A stretch of 64,000 nt of DNA from Bdellovibrionales bacterium (GTDB lineage: Bacteria > Bdellovibrionota > Bdellovibrionia > Bdellovibrionales > UBA1609), in assembly GCA_016716765.1 (NCBI GenBank), contig JADJVA010000004.1, forward strand, positions 186,001 through 250,000. The letters are read 5' to 3'. Position 1 is the stretch's first letter. Each line of letters opens with the position of its first letter. Shown here piece after piece: positions 36,128 through 45,853 of this stretch. Position numbers and translations under genes: made by a program. The notes below the pieces were generated by a model, which was not told the DNA's origin, did no database searches, and saw only the letters and a program-made list of their open reading frames with translations.

Positions 36128-36811
36128 ATGCCGAGATTCATTCCATTTTCCATAAGATCGATGTTCGTATTTGCCATATGGGGGATGACCCCCTTGTTTG
36201 CACATTCCTCTGCACTCTCTGAATCCTCTGAATCAATGAACAGGTCTCTCGGATCAGAGGTACTAGACACTCAATCGTTGGCGCAAACGGAATCAAGAGG
36301 AGGGAGGGCGAAGATTCGAAAGCGACCTCGCCGGATGGTAGCAAATCGAAAGGGCGAGGACATGGTGGTCTCGGGCTCAGAAACCAAAGCTCCCGCGAAT
36401 GGAGTCAAGCTTGGAGGCGGCTTGGTCTTTGGAGCAGATGGGGCCTCACCCTTTTTGCTTGGAGCCGACTATTTCTATCCTCTTCAGGTTGTTCGAAACT
36501 TGGGATTTGTTGCGGGGGCCAGTTTTTGGTCCTATTCGGTCCTTGGTGTTTCGGTGAATTTCATTACCTTTGAGGGAGGAGTGGACTACCATTTTCCAAT
36601 TTCTCATTTGGGAACTCTCGTAGGAGGCGCCAGACTTACCTATGTCAATGCTTCTGGTGATTCTTCTTCGTCCTCAAAATTTGGGCTGACGGTTTTGGGT
36701 GGTTATGAGCACTCCCTTGGAGAGAGTGCCGTAGGTGGAGAATTTCGCATGCCCATGATAGCCGACTTTGACGTCACCTACCTGTTTGGTTATTATAAAA
36801 TATATTTTTGA
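36128..36811 (+). CDS. Small outer-membrane beta-barrel protein
   Basis: Encodes 227 aa. Signal peptide (SIRSMFVFAIWGMTPLFAHS) and then a basic linker with RAKIRKRPRRM. From about residue 90 come eight amphipathic strands (KLGGGLVFGAD, SPFLLGADYFYPL, GFVAGASFWSYSVLG, VNFITFEGGVDYHF, LVGGARLTYVN, FGLTVLGGYEHSL, VGGEFRMPMIADFDVTYLFGYY) ending in an aromatic residue, Phe, the usual Bam signature. GGGAG lies before ATG 36128. Function unknown. Confidence 0.75.
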   Translation: MPRFIPFSIRSMFVFAIWGMTPLFAHSSALSESSESMNRSLGSEVLDTQSLAQTESRGGRAKIRKRPRRMVANRKGEDMVVSGSETKAPANGVKLGGGLVFGADGASPFLLGADYFYPLQVVRNLGFVAGASFWSYSVLGVSVNFITFEGGVDYHFPISHLGTLVGGARLTYVNASGDSSSSSKFGLTVLGGYEHSLGESAVGGEFRMPMIADFDVTYLFGYYKIYF

Positions 36812-36927
36812 AAACTTGGAATTTGGAACATAAATCAAGCAGACCAGTTTGATCCATGTTCGTCTCTTTCTGAGATGCTTGAGATGAAAATGACTGAAAT
36901 AGATGGAGCAATCAGTTAAAATAGCTA

Positions 36928-39900
36928 GTGGCATTTATTGTGGTACGTTCGATCTTTTCTTCCTTTTTCGCTCTCGTGAATATTTTCCGACGAGAAGTGA
37001 CCATTCTCTTTTTTATTTTATTTCTCTTTGGACTCACGTCTTGTCGACTCAATGATAACGAAATTAAAGGAACCATTGGTTGCCATGCAGACTGCAGTTC
37101 AAGTCCAGGAAATGGGGGTGGCAGTGGAAATCCAGCTGACCCCATTGTCGGTCTGACAGCTGGCAAACTTGTGTTTGTAGTTGAGCCGACGAATGCGGCT
37201 GTAAATTCAACAATGTCAGAAGTCCAAGTAGACGTGAGAAGCGGTTCCAATGTTCGCGTTCTGACAAATCAAGTTGTGGTTTCCTTGAGTATACATTCTG
37301 ACACTTCTTACGGTTTAGCTAGGTTGGGTGGAACTTTGTCTGCTACCACAGTAAACGGAGTGGCTCGTTTCCCAAACTTGATGATTAATAAGTCATTTGA
37401 TAATTTTCAATTGGGAGCCTCAGCAAGTGGCTTGAAGCCAGCTGTGAGTGAGCCATTCAATGTTGTCGGTTCGGCAACTCAAATATATAGGTCTGTCGGG
37501 CCAGGAAAAAATAGCTATTTGGCTGATGGCGCATTAAATCAGATGACAATCTCTAATTCAGTTGCCACCTTTACACATCCTTTGCCTGATAATGTTGGTT
37601 TGGGAGATGCCATTCAGTATGATTCGAGCGCAGGGGGAAATGGCTCTGGTCTTGGGTCCGTTGATCGTATTGTGTTTGTTCATCGACGAATTTCCTCAAC
37701 GAAATACCTTGTTAAACAAGCTGACGGAAGCGGCGCCGACGCAACATTTGGAGATAGGGATTGGTCTGTTTGCAGGGCCTATACGGATCTTTGGAGTGCA
37801 ATTGGAGATAGTGGGGGAGGGAGCGAAAATGATCTCATTGATTTATTGGTGAGAGATTTTGATTTCTTTTCCAACTCAGGCGGTGATGATCTCACGGTTG
37901 CCAATAGGATCTGGAATGTTGTTCTTTACGGCGACGGTGTGCAAGGTAACCCGATTTATGTTTGGAATTGGACGACGGATAGTCTTCGATATTTGCGTTT
38001 GTTTACACCAGTTTGGCCTACTGAAGTGGGAGTATCACAAAGACATTTTGGACAATGGACTGAAAAGGCCTTTCGCATGGGAGTACCGACGGTGGGAGGG
38101 GACGGAAATCGGCTGAGCGTGAAGACAAACACTGTAACTGTGGATGGTCTTCAGATTATGGTCGACGATGATGGGGGAAGTGTCAGTGGTTTGTACATTG
38201 AATCCACTGGGTCATCTGTCGTTTCCAATAATATTTTGCGAAAGATTGATAGCGTCAGCTGGGGTTCTGGAATTTACATTGGCTCAACCGGGGGTATAGG
38301 AAAGATTTTTGATAATTTGATTTACGGATTTGATGTTTTCAATTCGATTCGGGTTAATGCGGCGAGCACAACTCAGTACATTTATAACAACTCTGGCTTT
38401 GATCATACGAGTGGGATTCGTTCTGAAAATGGTACTGTGATCGCCAAGAATAATCTGATGAAGGGAAGTTCGAACAATCAAAACTATGACGGTGGTTTCG
38501 GATTGGGGAGCAATTATAATATCTCTGACGATGCGACTGTCCCTGGAGGCGGCAACGATCTTGCGTCTTCGCCCATCAACTTTTTGAACGAACTTTTTTA
38601 TGATTTCCGCCTCTCTCTGACGGGAAATTTGGCAGTTAACGGGGGAACATCTCTTGTGGCAGATAGTGCGCTCCCACTGATTTCAGATATTCGTGGCTAT
38701 CCTCGGGGCATTGGTGGTGCGTGGGATATCGGGGCATTTGAGATGGCGGAATCAATTTTTGGAGATGATCTTGCCGCAGAGTTTTCGCAAGGACAGCTAT
38801 CTTCGAGTTTGGAAGTCGATGGGTCCGGAAGTCTTCGACTTCGAGCAATATCTGCCAGTGAACGTGAACTTCAGGTTCCTGACGCTAGTTTTAACATGAG
38901 TGGATTGGTGGCTTTGTGGCATTTCAATGAGTCGAGTGGACAAATCATGGATGCCTCTGGCAACCTTCATCATTCCACCGCCTCGGGTGGCACCCCTTCC
39001 TATGGGCAATCAGGAGTATTGAACAGTGCAATGACCTTTGAGTCCGCAAGCTCTGAGTTTATTGATTTCGGGCAATTACCTGAAATTGAGCAAGTTTCTC
39101 GGGTGAGTTTGGTTGCTTGGGTCAAGAGGTCGAGCAGTGGCAGCAAATTATTAATTGGGGGACATGAGCCATCAGGGGCCTATGACTCGATTTTTCTTGA
39201 ATTGTGGGACGATGGAACATTGAACGCTATTGTAACCAATTCGAGTTATTACTATGGTGGTTCTAGAGCGCTCAATGATACTCAATGGCATCACATTGCC
39301 ATGGTATTTGATGGAACTTTGACGGGCGATGCAAATCGCCTCAAGGCATTTATTGATGGAGTTCAAGTCCCCTTGGTCTTTTCCGGTGGAGGCTCTCTCC
39401 CTTCGTTGACTCCCGATCTATCTACCAATTTCATGATCGGAACTAATGGTGAGGGTGGATTTTCCGATGGATCGATAGACGAGATTTCAGTTTGGTCGCG
39501 AGCCTTGGGCGCAGTTGAAATGCGAACACTCTATGAACGCCAGAGAGGGAGCTATAACTCTGAAGGTGCTGAGTTTTTATCCCGGATCTTTGACAGTGGG
39601 GCATTGGATGGGCGCTGGGGTCGGCTGAATTGATGTTGGCCGAGCCCGTGGGAAAGGAAATTTCGAGAGTTGATAATGAAAACAGCAGTTATGGGGCCGG
39701 ACTGAGTGGAAATGGCCTCATGGGCTTATGGCATCTCAATGATAAAAAGTGGGGATCATTGGCTGATTCCTCGGGACGAGGACATGATGGGATTATAAAT
39801 GGCAATCTCGTGTATGGTCAGGCAGGTCCCTTTGATTTGGGGCTTGGATTTAGTGATATCGATGGCGAATTCGTCACGGTTCCGGCCCACGCCGATTTAG

Positions 39901-40619
39901 AGCCCGATAATCTGACGATTTCATTTTGGTTTCAGCGAAACGGAATTCAAAATGACTACGCCCAAATGGTAACGAAGGGTTGCTGCATTATGTGGGCAGG
40001 AGACAATTGGTCCTATGCCTTTGAGTGGGACACCGATAACGGAGGCACGGAGTATTCATTTGGAGTCAACAGTACGATCGGGGGATATTTTCTTGTTAAG
40101 TCACCCCATATTCCGGATCAAACCTGGGTTCATACAGTAGGGCCTTACAATGATGCAACTAAGACGGTGGAATTGTACGTCAATGGCGTCTCGGCTGGAA
40201 CGATGCTCATGCCTGGTTCCCGAGTGAAGGATTCAGTCGATGACCTTGTTTTTGGGCAATATGGTTCAGGAGCGTTTGGCGGAGCGTTTAAGGGCAAATT
40301 GGACGAAATTGCCATTTGGAACAGGGTTCTTTCTCCTGGTGAAATTCAGAGTCTTTATCGAAGAGGGAAAGCTCAGGTTTACTACCAAGTGAGATCATGT
40401 CTTTTACCGGACTGCTCGGATTCGACTTTTGTCGGTCCACAGGGGAAGACTACAACGTATTTTTCAGAGCAGCTCAACGGTTCTTCACGAAATCCATTGT
40501 TTGATCTTTTACCTCTAAACTTAAAAAACAGATACTTTCAGTATCGCTTGATCTTTGAAACCACAGACAGTCTGATCACTCCCGAAGTCAAAAGCGTCAA
40601 AGTTGAGTACTTCAATTAG
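36928..40619 (+). pseudogene. Giant LamG surface lipoprotein gene split by one frameshift
   Basis: The first frame (36928-39633, 901 aa) begins with a lipoprotein signal ending in FGLTSC, then a Big/filamin-like domain (about 80-170), a right-handed beta-helix segment (about 400-560, many NN and G-x-Y repeats), a GGAWDIGAFE motif and a LamG/concanavalin-like domain (about 655-870). It stops at TGA 39631-39633. The second frame (39630-40619) has no signal peptide and carries another LamG domain (GLMGLWHLND ... DEIAIWNRVLSPGEIQSLYRRG), ending in a VKSVKVEYFN strand. Adding one G at the junction gives a continuous RLNWMLAEPVGKE, as in this family's usual 'W-x-P-x-G-K-E' link. The product would be about 1230 aa. 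Sequence error, phase-variable or pseudogene. Confidence 0.75.
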
Positions 40620-40646
40620 TTAATCTCATCTCAATAGTTGAAGCCA

Positions 40647-41804
40647 TCAATTGCTGAGTTCCATTTTCGCAATTGTTTGGAGCTGCATATTGCTCGTGCC
40701 CTCGTAAATCTGACCGATCTTAGCGTCGCGCCAGAATTTTTCTACGGGGTATTCTTTGGTAAATCCGTTGCCACCGAAGAGATCAACAGCCAAAGAAGTG
40801 ATTTTCTCTGCAGATCGCGAGGCAAAGAGTTTTGCCATGGCGGCCTCTTTGACGAAATCCTGTTTTGCATCTTTGAGTCGAGCCGCATTGTAAACCATAA
40901 GTCGAGCGGCCTCGAGCAGAACACGCATTTCTGATAATTGAAATTGCACGGCTTGATTACTTGCGAGAGTTTTCCCAAACTGCTCCCGCGCTTTTACGTA
41001 GCCAAGAGTGGCTTCATAGGCGCCTTGGGCAATGCCGATCATTTGAGCGCCGATTCCAATGCGCCCCTCGTTCAAGGTTTCAATGGCGATCTTATAGCCT
41101 TTACCAAACTCACCGATAATGTTGGCTTTTGGTACCTCACAATTTTCAAAGATAAGTTCGCAAGTGGAGGAAGCACGGATGCCCAATTTATCTTCTTTCT
41201 TTCCAACTCTAAATCCGGGAAAGTCTCTTTCAACAATAAATCCTGTAATGCCCTTGTAGCCAAGACTGGGATTGGCATTTGCAAACACCAAAAAGAGTGA
41301 AGCCTCCTTGGCACTTGTAATCCAAAGTTTGTGACCATTGAGAATGTACTTGTCGCCTTTTTCTTCAGCCCGAAGTTTCAGAGCGAAGGCATCAGAACCG
41401 CTCGAGCTTTCACTGAGAGCATAGGCGCCGACCCAATCGCGAGCAAGTAGAGGCAGGTACTTTTGTCTCTGCGCCTCGCTTGCCCACCGCAAGAAGGCAT
41501 TTGTGACGAGCGTGTTTTGAACATCGACCATCACACTGCACGAGCCATCGATTCGCCCAAGTTCTTCGACTGCAATGCAAGCCAGAGTAAAGCTGCCGCC
41601 TGCACCTCCGTATTTTTCTGGGGACTCAATTCCCATGAGACCCATTTCAAAAAACTTCTTGATGAGGTCCGAATCGATCTGGGTTTTTTCTTCCATGCTG
41701 GCGACCAGAGGTTTGATTTCACTTTCAGCAAAGGAGCGAATGGCTTCGCGAAAGGCAATTTCATCTTCGGAATATTGAGTCAAAGCGGCATGAGGGGTAG
41801 ACAT
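40647..41804 (-). CDS. Acyl-CoA dehydrogenase (short/branched-chain type)
   Basis: Encodes 385 aa starting at ATG 41804 (AGAGG upstream); the track frame reaching 41864 lacks such a site. FAD-dependent. Motifs include KYGGAGGSFTLACIAVEELG, AYALSESSSGSDAFAL, KLWITSAKEAS, and KLGIRASSTCELIFENC. The catalytic-base Glu is in the C-terminal IYEGTSNMQLQTIAK. The N-terminal resemblance is to 2-methylacyl-CoA dehydrogenase (ACADSB) rather than to medium-chain enzymes (by eye). It probably oxidises short or branched acyl-CoA. Diverges from the B12-binding gene to its right. Confidence 0.9.
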   Translation of the reverse strand: MSTPHAALTQYSEDEIAFREAIRSFAESEIKPLVASMEEKTQIDSDLIKKFFEMGLMGIESPEKYGGAGGSFTLACIAVEELGRIDGSCSVMVDVQNTLVTNAFLRWASEAQRQKYLPLLARDWVGAYALSESSSGSDAFALKLRAEEKGDKYILNGHKLWITSAKEASLFLVFANANPSLGYKGITGFIVERDFPGFRVGKKEDKLGIRASSTCELIFENCEVPKANIIGEFGKGYKIAIETLNEGRIGIGAQMIGIAQGAYEATLGYVKAREQFGKTLASNQAVQFQLSEMRVLLEAARLMVYNAARLKDAKQDFVKEAAMAKLFASRSAEKITSLAVDLFGGNGFTKEYPVEKFWRDAKIGQIYEGTSNMQLQTIAKMELSN

Positions 41805-41919
41805 AAGACCTCTTTTATTTTTGAAATCTTTAGAATTCTTAAGGGATTGTGACGCTAATCGCAATGAAAAAATGAACTCCTGCTTGAGCGAGGACGCGCT
41901 CCGGTATAAATCTTATTCT

Positions 41920-42318
41920 ATGGGAAAAATCATTCGTGTTTTGATGGCAAAGCCTGGACTAGATGGTCACGATCGAGGAGCGAAGGTCGTGGCACGCGGA
42001 CTGCGCGATGCGGGCTTTGAGGTGATCTACACAGGGCTTCGTCAAACTCCGGAAATGGTTGTCCAGGCCGCTATTCAGGAGGATGTCGACGTGGTTGGGC
42101 TCTCAATTCTGTCGGGAGCTCATTTGTCCATTGTGGGCGCAATTCAGGGCTTGTTTAAAAAGGAACAGGTTCATAAACCCATTTTCGTGGGCGGCATAAT
42201 TCCTGAAGACGACACTCGTCAGTTGCTGGAGAGCGGAGTCATCGGTATTTTTGGGCCGGGGACTTCGATTCAAGAGATCGTGACGAAAATCCAAGCTTGC
42301 GTTAAAGATGAGCAGTAA
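41920..42318 (+). CDS. Stand-alone cobalamin-binding subunit (methylmalonyl-CoA mutase C-terminal type)
   Basis: Encodes 132 aa from ATG 41920; a frame extension to 41821 crosses the promoter of the divergent dehydrogenase and lacks conservation. The B12 base-off/His-on motif DGHDRGAKVVARGLRDAGF is present with SILSGAH and the flavodoxin-like GGIIPEDD and GVIGIFGPGTS. Such small proteins pair with a separate mutase large subunit (methylmalonyl-, hydroxyisobutyryl- or ethylmalonyl-CoA type). No large subunit lies in this window. The last 17 bases overlap the convergent HD gene. Confidence 0.88.
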   Translation: MGKIIRVLMAKPGLDGHDRGAKVVARGLRDAGFEVIYTGLRQTPEMVVQAAIQEDVDVVGLSILSGAHLSIVGAIQGLFKKEQVHKPIFVGGIIPEDDTRQLLESGVIGIFGPGTSIQEIVTKIQACVKDEQ

Positions 42319-43744
42319 AATCCTGCTGGCGCATTTTTTCTAAGACTTTTTTGCTTTTCAGAAGTTCATAGGTTGCAGGACTTACGTAGACCCTTGGGAT
42401 GAAGTTTCGGTATTGGCTGAGAATGCTCATCAGAGAGTTTGGGACGTCGACAAGGAGCCTTGGCTCATCGTGGCGGGTCAGTAGTTTTGCGGCATCTCGG
42501 GAGTGAAGACTGTCCTTCGATGTCTTGTATTTCTTTTTGAGAGTGTCCGGGTTTTGAGTGAACATCACGTCTCGATTAGGGATATCGCAGATAATCCAAG
42601 CCTCAGGAGAAAGGCTCCGGACTTCAGCTTTGAGCCAATCCATCGCAATTTGAGTTTGTTTAACCAAGTCCCTTCGGTGTTCGTCACTTTGAACGAGAGT
42701 TGGCACGATAGGAGCTATTTTTATTTGTGCGGGTGGAATTCTTCGTGCCAAGAGTTCGCTCAGCTCCCGAATCATGGGATGCATGATTCTTCCGGCTAAA
42801 TATTCATGGAGCTTTGCCATAAAATAGGAGTCATTGAAGGTGAAGAATTCATTGGGATTGTAAATAACTTGGTCCATGAGGTGTTCAAAAGAATAGGCTA
42901 AACCGTTTTCAAGAAAATACTCAAAAATTTTGGCCGCAATCAAATCAAACTTGTAGCCTGTTCCATCGTTGATTATTTGAGAATACCAGAGGTATCGCGA
43001 AATCAAAAAGGAATCGACCACGTTCATCGCATCTTCTTTGACGCAAAGAATTTCATTTCCATTTTCCTTGTGAACAGTGAGCGAGCGAATGAGAAAATCC
43101 ATATCAAAGATACCGATTTTTACCCCTGTGTGGAGAGCATCGCGAGTCAGGTAGTCCATCCGATCGGCATCCACATCTGAGTGCATCAGTTGGTTAGCGA
43201 TCAATCGAGTGCTGTTGCCTGCAATAATTTTGGAAAGTTCGACGGGGTCTATGCCTTCCTCTTTGAGGATTTGGGTTAAACCACCTGAAAAATCAGTGTG
43301 TTGTATGATTCGACTTCCTAGGTTTTCGTGGTTGGCCGCATACTTTGGCTTATTCACTTTTTGTTGGTGGCGCCAATGGGCGATGTAAGCAATTTCAGTC
43401 GTGTGAGAAAACGGGAAGGTGCCAATATCATGCAGCATAGCCGCGAGACGCATCATTCGATGGAATGTGGTTTTTTCGTCGTGAGCGTGGGGATCAAAAA
43501 GCAGATTCTCGGGCACGGCAAGATCAATGCTTCGAAGAATTCTGTCCATCACATGGAGGACTCCGAGGGCATGGGCATGACGGGTGTGAGTGGCGCCGGG
43601 AAAGATGTAAAAGCTGAAGCCCAACTGGCGAATCCATCGGAGCCTTTGGTAGTAGGTCGATTCGAGGACTCGCGATTCCACTCGATTGAGGGTTATGTAT
43701 CCATGGATATTATCAAAAATTACTTTCTTATCGAGTTCCGGCAT
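42302..43744 (-). CDS. HD-domain phosphohydrolase (dNTPase-like)
   Basis: Encodes 480 aa. The HD metal site is spread as in dNTP triphosphohydrolases: TRHAHALGVLHVMD, then AAMLHDIGTFPFSHTTE with His-Asp, and a later NQLMHSDVDADRMDYLTRDA. The start MPELDKKVIFDNIHGYITL matches the YdhJ-like group ('HD superfamily phosphohydrolase'). About 200 residues of C-terminal helices follow. The substrate is not known; nucleotides are likely. The 3' end overlaps the convergent B12-binding gene. Confidence 0.82.
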   Translation of the reverse strand: MPELDKKVIFDNIHGYITLNRVESRVLESTYYQRLRWIRQLGFSFYIFPGATHTRHAHALGVLHVMDRILRSIDLAVPENLLFDPHAHDEKTTFHRMMRLAAMLHDIGTFPFSHTTEIAYIAHWRHQQKVNKPKYAANHENLGSRIIQHTDFSGGLTQILKEEGIDPVELSKIIAGNSTRLIANQLMHSDVDADRMDYLTRDALHTGVKIGIFDMDFLIRSLTVHKENGNEILCVKEDAMNVVDSFLISRYLWYSQIINDGTGYKFDLIAAKIFEYFLENGLAYSFEHLMDQVIYNPNEFFTFNDSYFMAKLHEYLAGRIMHPMIRELSELLARRIPPAQIKIAPIVPTLVQSDEHRRDLVKQTQIAMDWLKAEVRSLSPEAWIICDIPNRDVMFTQNPDTLKKKYKTSKDSLHSRDAAKLLTRHDEPRLLVDVPNSLMSILSQYRNFIPRVYVSPATYELLKSKKVLEKMRQQDFTAHL

Positions 43745-43822
43745 AACTCTATCTTAGCGAAGTTAAGCCCGGATCGATTCTATTTGATGGCATTTCCAGA
43801 CTTAGGTCGCTTGATTTCTTTT

Positions 43823-45061
43823 CTAGAGTTGAAAAGAGGTGCCCACGAGGAAAGAAAAAATCTGGACGCTCTTGGGAATTTCTTTGATTTCCTGGCCCAC
43901 GAATTGAGTGCTTTCTCCTTTTCCTCCAGAATAGTACCCCCCGAGCGTCACGGTAGACCGACCAGTTGTAAAAAAAGCCACATTTGTCGAAAATCCCCAC
44001 ATGTCCAAATGATCACCTTGCCGCAGGTTGATTTCGTCAATTTCTGGATGTGAAGAAAGATTGGTATAGAGGCCCATGCGCAGCGCCGCCCAGGGCTGAA
44101 TAAAATATTCTCCGCCGAGAGCTATATTCCAGGTTTCCTTATGTCGAATTCGATCGCCTCCAGACGGATCATCCAAGTCTGTGTAGGACTCTCGTCCATG
44201 TAGGTTTACATCTGTAGAGAAGGCCCACTTGCCAGGCTGTGTGTATCCGAGGCCGATGTTTAGACGTGAGGGGATTCGGGTTTCCGCAGAAATAGATTTG
44301 CGATTCATCGGTGGAGAAATTCCTCCGGCGGTATCAATGCTGGAGCGATAGAAGGAACCTTGTCCATTTACTGAAAGCGATGGAAGACGAAAACTTGTGC
44401 CGAGGGTCCAATTGGTACTGAGCTGACGATAATAGCCCAAAATATAGACAAGAGAATTTTGAGAAAGTATTTTTTCTTCGTTCGTGAGAAAGACAGTTCC
44501 GGCCTGACTGAGTTGGTCGGTGAGGGAACGAGAGAAAGTTCGGGAAGTGTAATACATCGTCAAGCCAATTGCATCCTCCTCAGAGAGATTGAGCGCCAGC
44601 GATCCTCCCACCCAAAGAGATTGATCTTTGAGGTTCATGTAGGAGGTGACGTCTGAGTTGGCTTTGATTTCGCCCGTATAGGAATCGTAGTCGGGAAATA
44701 GAATACTTAGGCCAACGGCAAAATTTCCAAAGGAGTAGACAGTGCCGCTAGAAGCGGGGATCGGCACAATGGATCCGCGATTGACTCGCATGGCCGCGGA
44801 TTCGAGGGAGTCCAAATCGCCAAACTGGGCGTCGGTTTTGTTGTATGCATTGACGGCGGCACTGAGAGTTGTCCCATCCATCCGAGCTAAGGAAGCGGGA
44901 TTGTAAAAGGCGCATCCCGAAGGATCTCCTGTGAAGGCGGTATAGGCGCCTCCCAAGCCAGCAGCCCTTTCGCCAATCAAGATGGAATTGTAGTTGCCGT
45001 AATCAGCCAGCGCTCCGCAAGATAAAAAAATCAGGTGAAAAGCGCAAAGGTATTTCGTCAT
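43823..45061 (-). CDS. OmpP1/FadL-family outer-membrane transporter
   Basis: Encodes 412 aa. Signal peptide (HLIFLSCGALA) precedes the mature start YGNYNSILIGERAAGLGGAYTAFTGDPSGCAFYNPASLARM, the N-terminal hatch signature of FadL. The rest alternates strand/loop to a final SFLVGTSFQL. GGGAAGGG lies upstream. FadL proteins import hydrophobic substrates such as long-chain fatty acids, which fits the many acyl-CoA genes here. The divergent M50 gene starts 28 bases away. Confidence 0.82.
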   Translation of the reverse strand: MTKYLCAFHLIFLSCGALADYGNYNSILIGERAAGLGGAYTAFTGDPSGCAFYNPASLARMDGTTLSAAVNAYNKTDAQFGDLDSLESAAMRVNRGSIVPIPASSGTVYSFGNFAVGLSILFPDYDSYTGEIKANSDVTSYMNLKDQSLWVGGSLALNLSEEDAIGLTMYYTSRTFSRSLTDQLSQAGTVFLTNEEKILSQNSLVYILGYYRQLSTNWTLGTSFRLPSLSVNGQGSFYRSSIDTAGGISPPMNRKSISAETRIPSRLNIGLGYTQPGKWAFSTDVNLHGRESYTDLDDPSGGDRIRHKETWNIALGGEYFIQPWAALRMGLYTNLSSHPEIDEINLRQGDHLDMWGFSTNVAFFTTGRSTVTLGGYYSGGKGESTQFVGQEIKEIPKSVQIFSFLVGTSFQL

Positions 45062-45089
45062 GACCCTTCCCGTAGTATAAGCTCAAAGC

Positions 45090-45761
45090 ATGAATCATTT
45101 CAATATCGTTGAAGTTGGCGCAAAAGTCGCAATTTTCTTTGTCCCGTTTCTGTTCGCTTTGTGCTTTCATGAGTTTGCCCATGGTTGGGTGGCTCGAAGA
45201 AAGGGAGATCGGACGGCGGAGCTGATGGGTCGACTGACGCTCAATCCCTTTGCCCATCTGGATTGGTTCGGAACGGTGATTTTGCCAATCATGGCGATCG
45301 CCTTTCAGTGGCCTTTGTTTGGATGGGCCAAACCTGTTCCGGTAAATGAAAGGAATTTAAAGAATCCTAAAAAAGACATGTTTTGGATTGCTCTGGCAGG
45401 CCCTCTTTCAAATGTTATTTTGGCCGTGATTGGGGCCTTTGTTTTGGGGTTGGCACACCCGTTTTTAAGCCCGTCACTTGGAGAGTCTGTGGCGAGCTTA
45501 CTGGTTGGTTTTATTTGGATTAATCTTTTGCTCGCAGTGTTTAATTTGATTCCGATTCATCCTCTCGATGGGGGAAAGGTGCTTGCTCGCTTTCTTCCTG
45601 ATGAGGTCAACAGAAAATTGGAGGAACACCAACACATGTTGAACATGGTTTTGATTGGTGCTTTTATGATGGGTGGATTTCGTTTTCTTGCCTACCCTGT
45701 TGCTTTTTTCCGAGATTATCTCATTGAGTTTGCAGATGGTCTCGCTAAGATGATCGTATAA
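45090..45761 (+). CDS. Site-2 protease family (M50) membrane metalloprotease
   Basis: Encodes 223 aa with about five membrane segments. The first contains the zinc motif HEFAH (His27, Glu28, His31); a second N-P-x-x-H-L-D-W-F-G stretch follows and the C-terminal LIPIHPLDGG supplies the Asp ligand. No PDZ domain. These small rhomboid-like S2P relatives (YwhC type) cleave membrane proteins; substrate unknown. Upstream of scpA on the same strand. Confidence 0.88.
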   Translation: MNHFNIVEVGAKVAIFFVPFLFALCFHEFAHGWVARRKGDRTAELMGRLTLNPFAHLDWFGTVILPIMAIAFQWPLFGWAKPVPVNERNLKNPKKDMFWIALAGPLSNVILAVIGAFVLGLAHPFLSPSLGESVASLLVGFIWINLLLAVFNLIPIHPLDGGKVLARFLPDEVNRKLEEHQHMLNMVLIGAFMMGGFRFLAYPVAFFRDYLIEFADGLAKMIV

Positions 45762-45853
45762 AGTAAGATGTTTGATTGCCAATTCCAGAATCTCTTGATT
45801 CAATTGATGCTGGTTTGTGTCATTAATTAGAAATTTGAAGTGAGGAATTTGCT

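Noticed and set aside
43328..44053. Large plus-strand frame of 241 codons
   Set aside because: It is the shadow of the HD phosphohydrolase and FadL-like genes on the minus strand.
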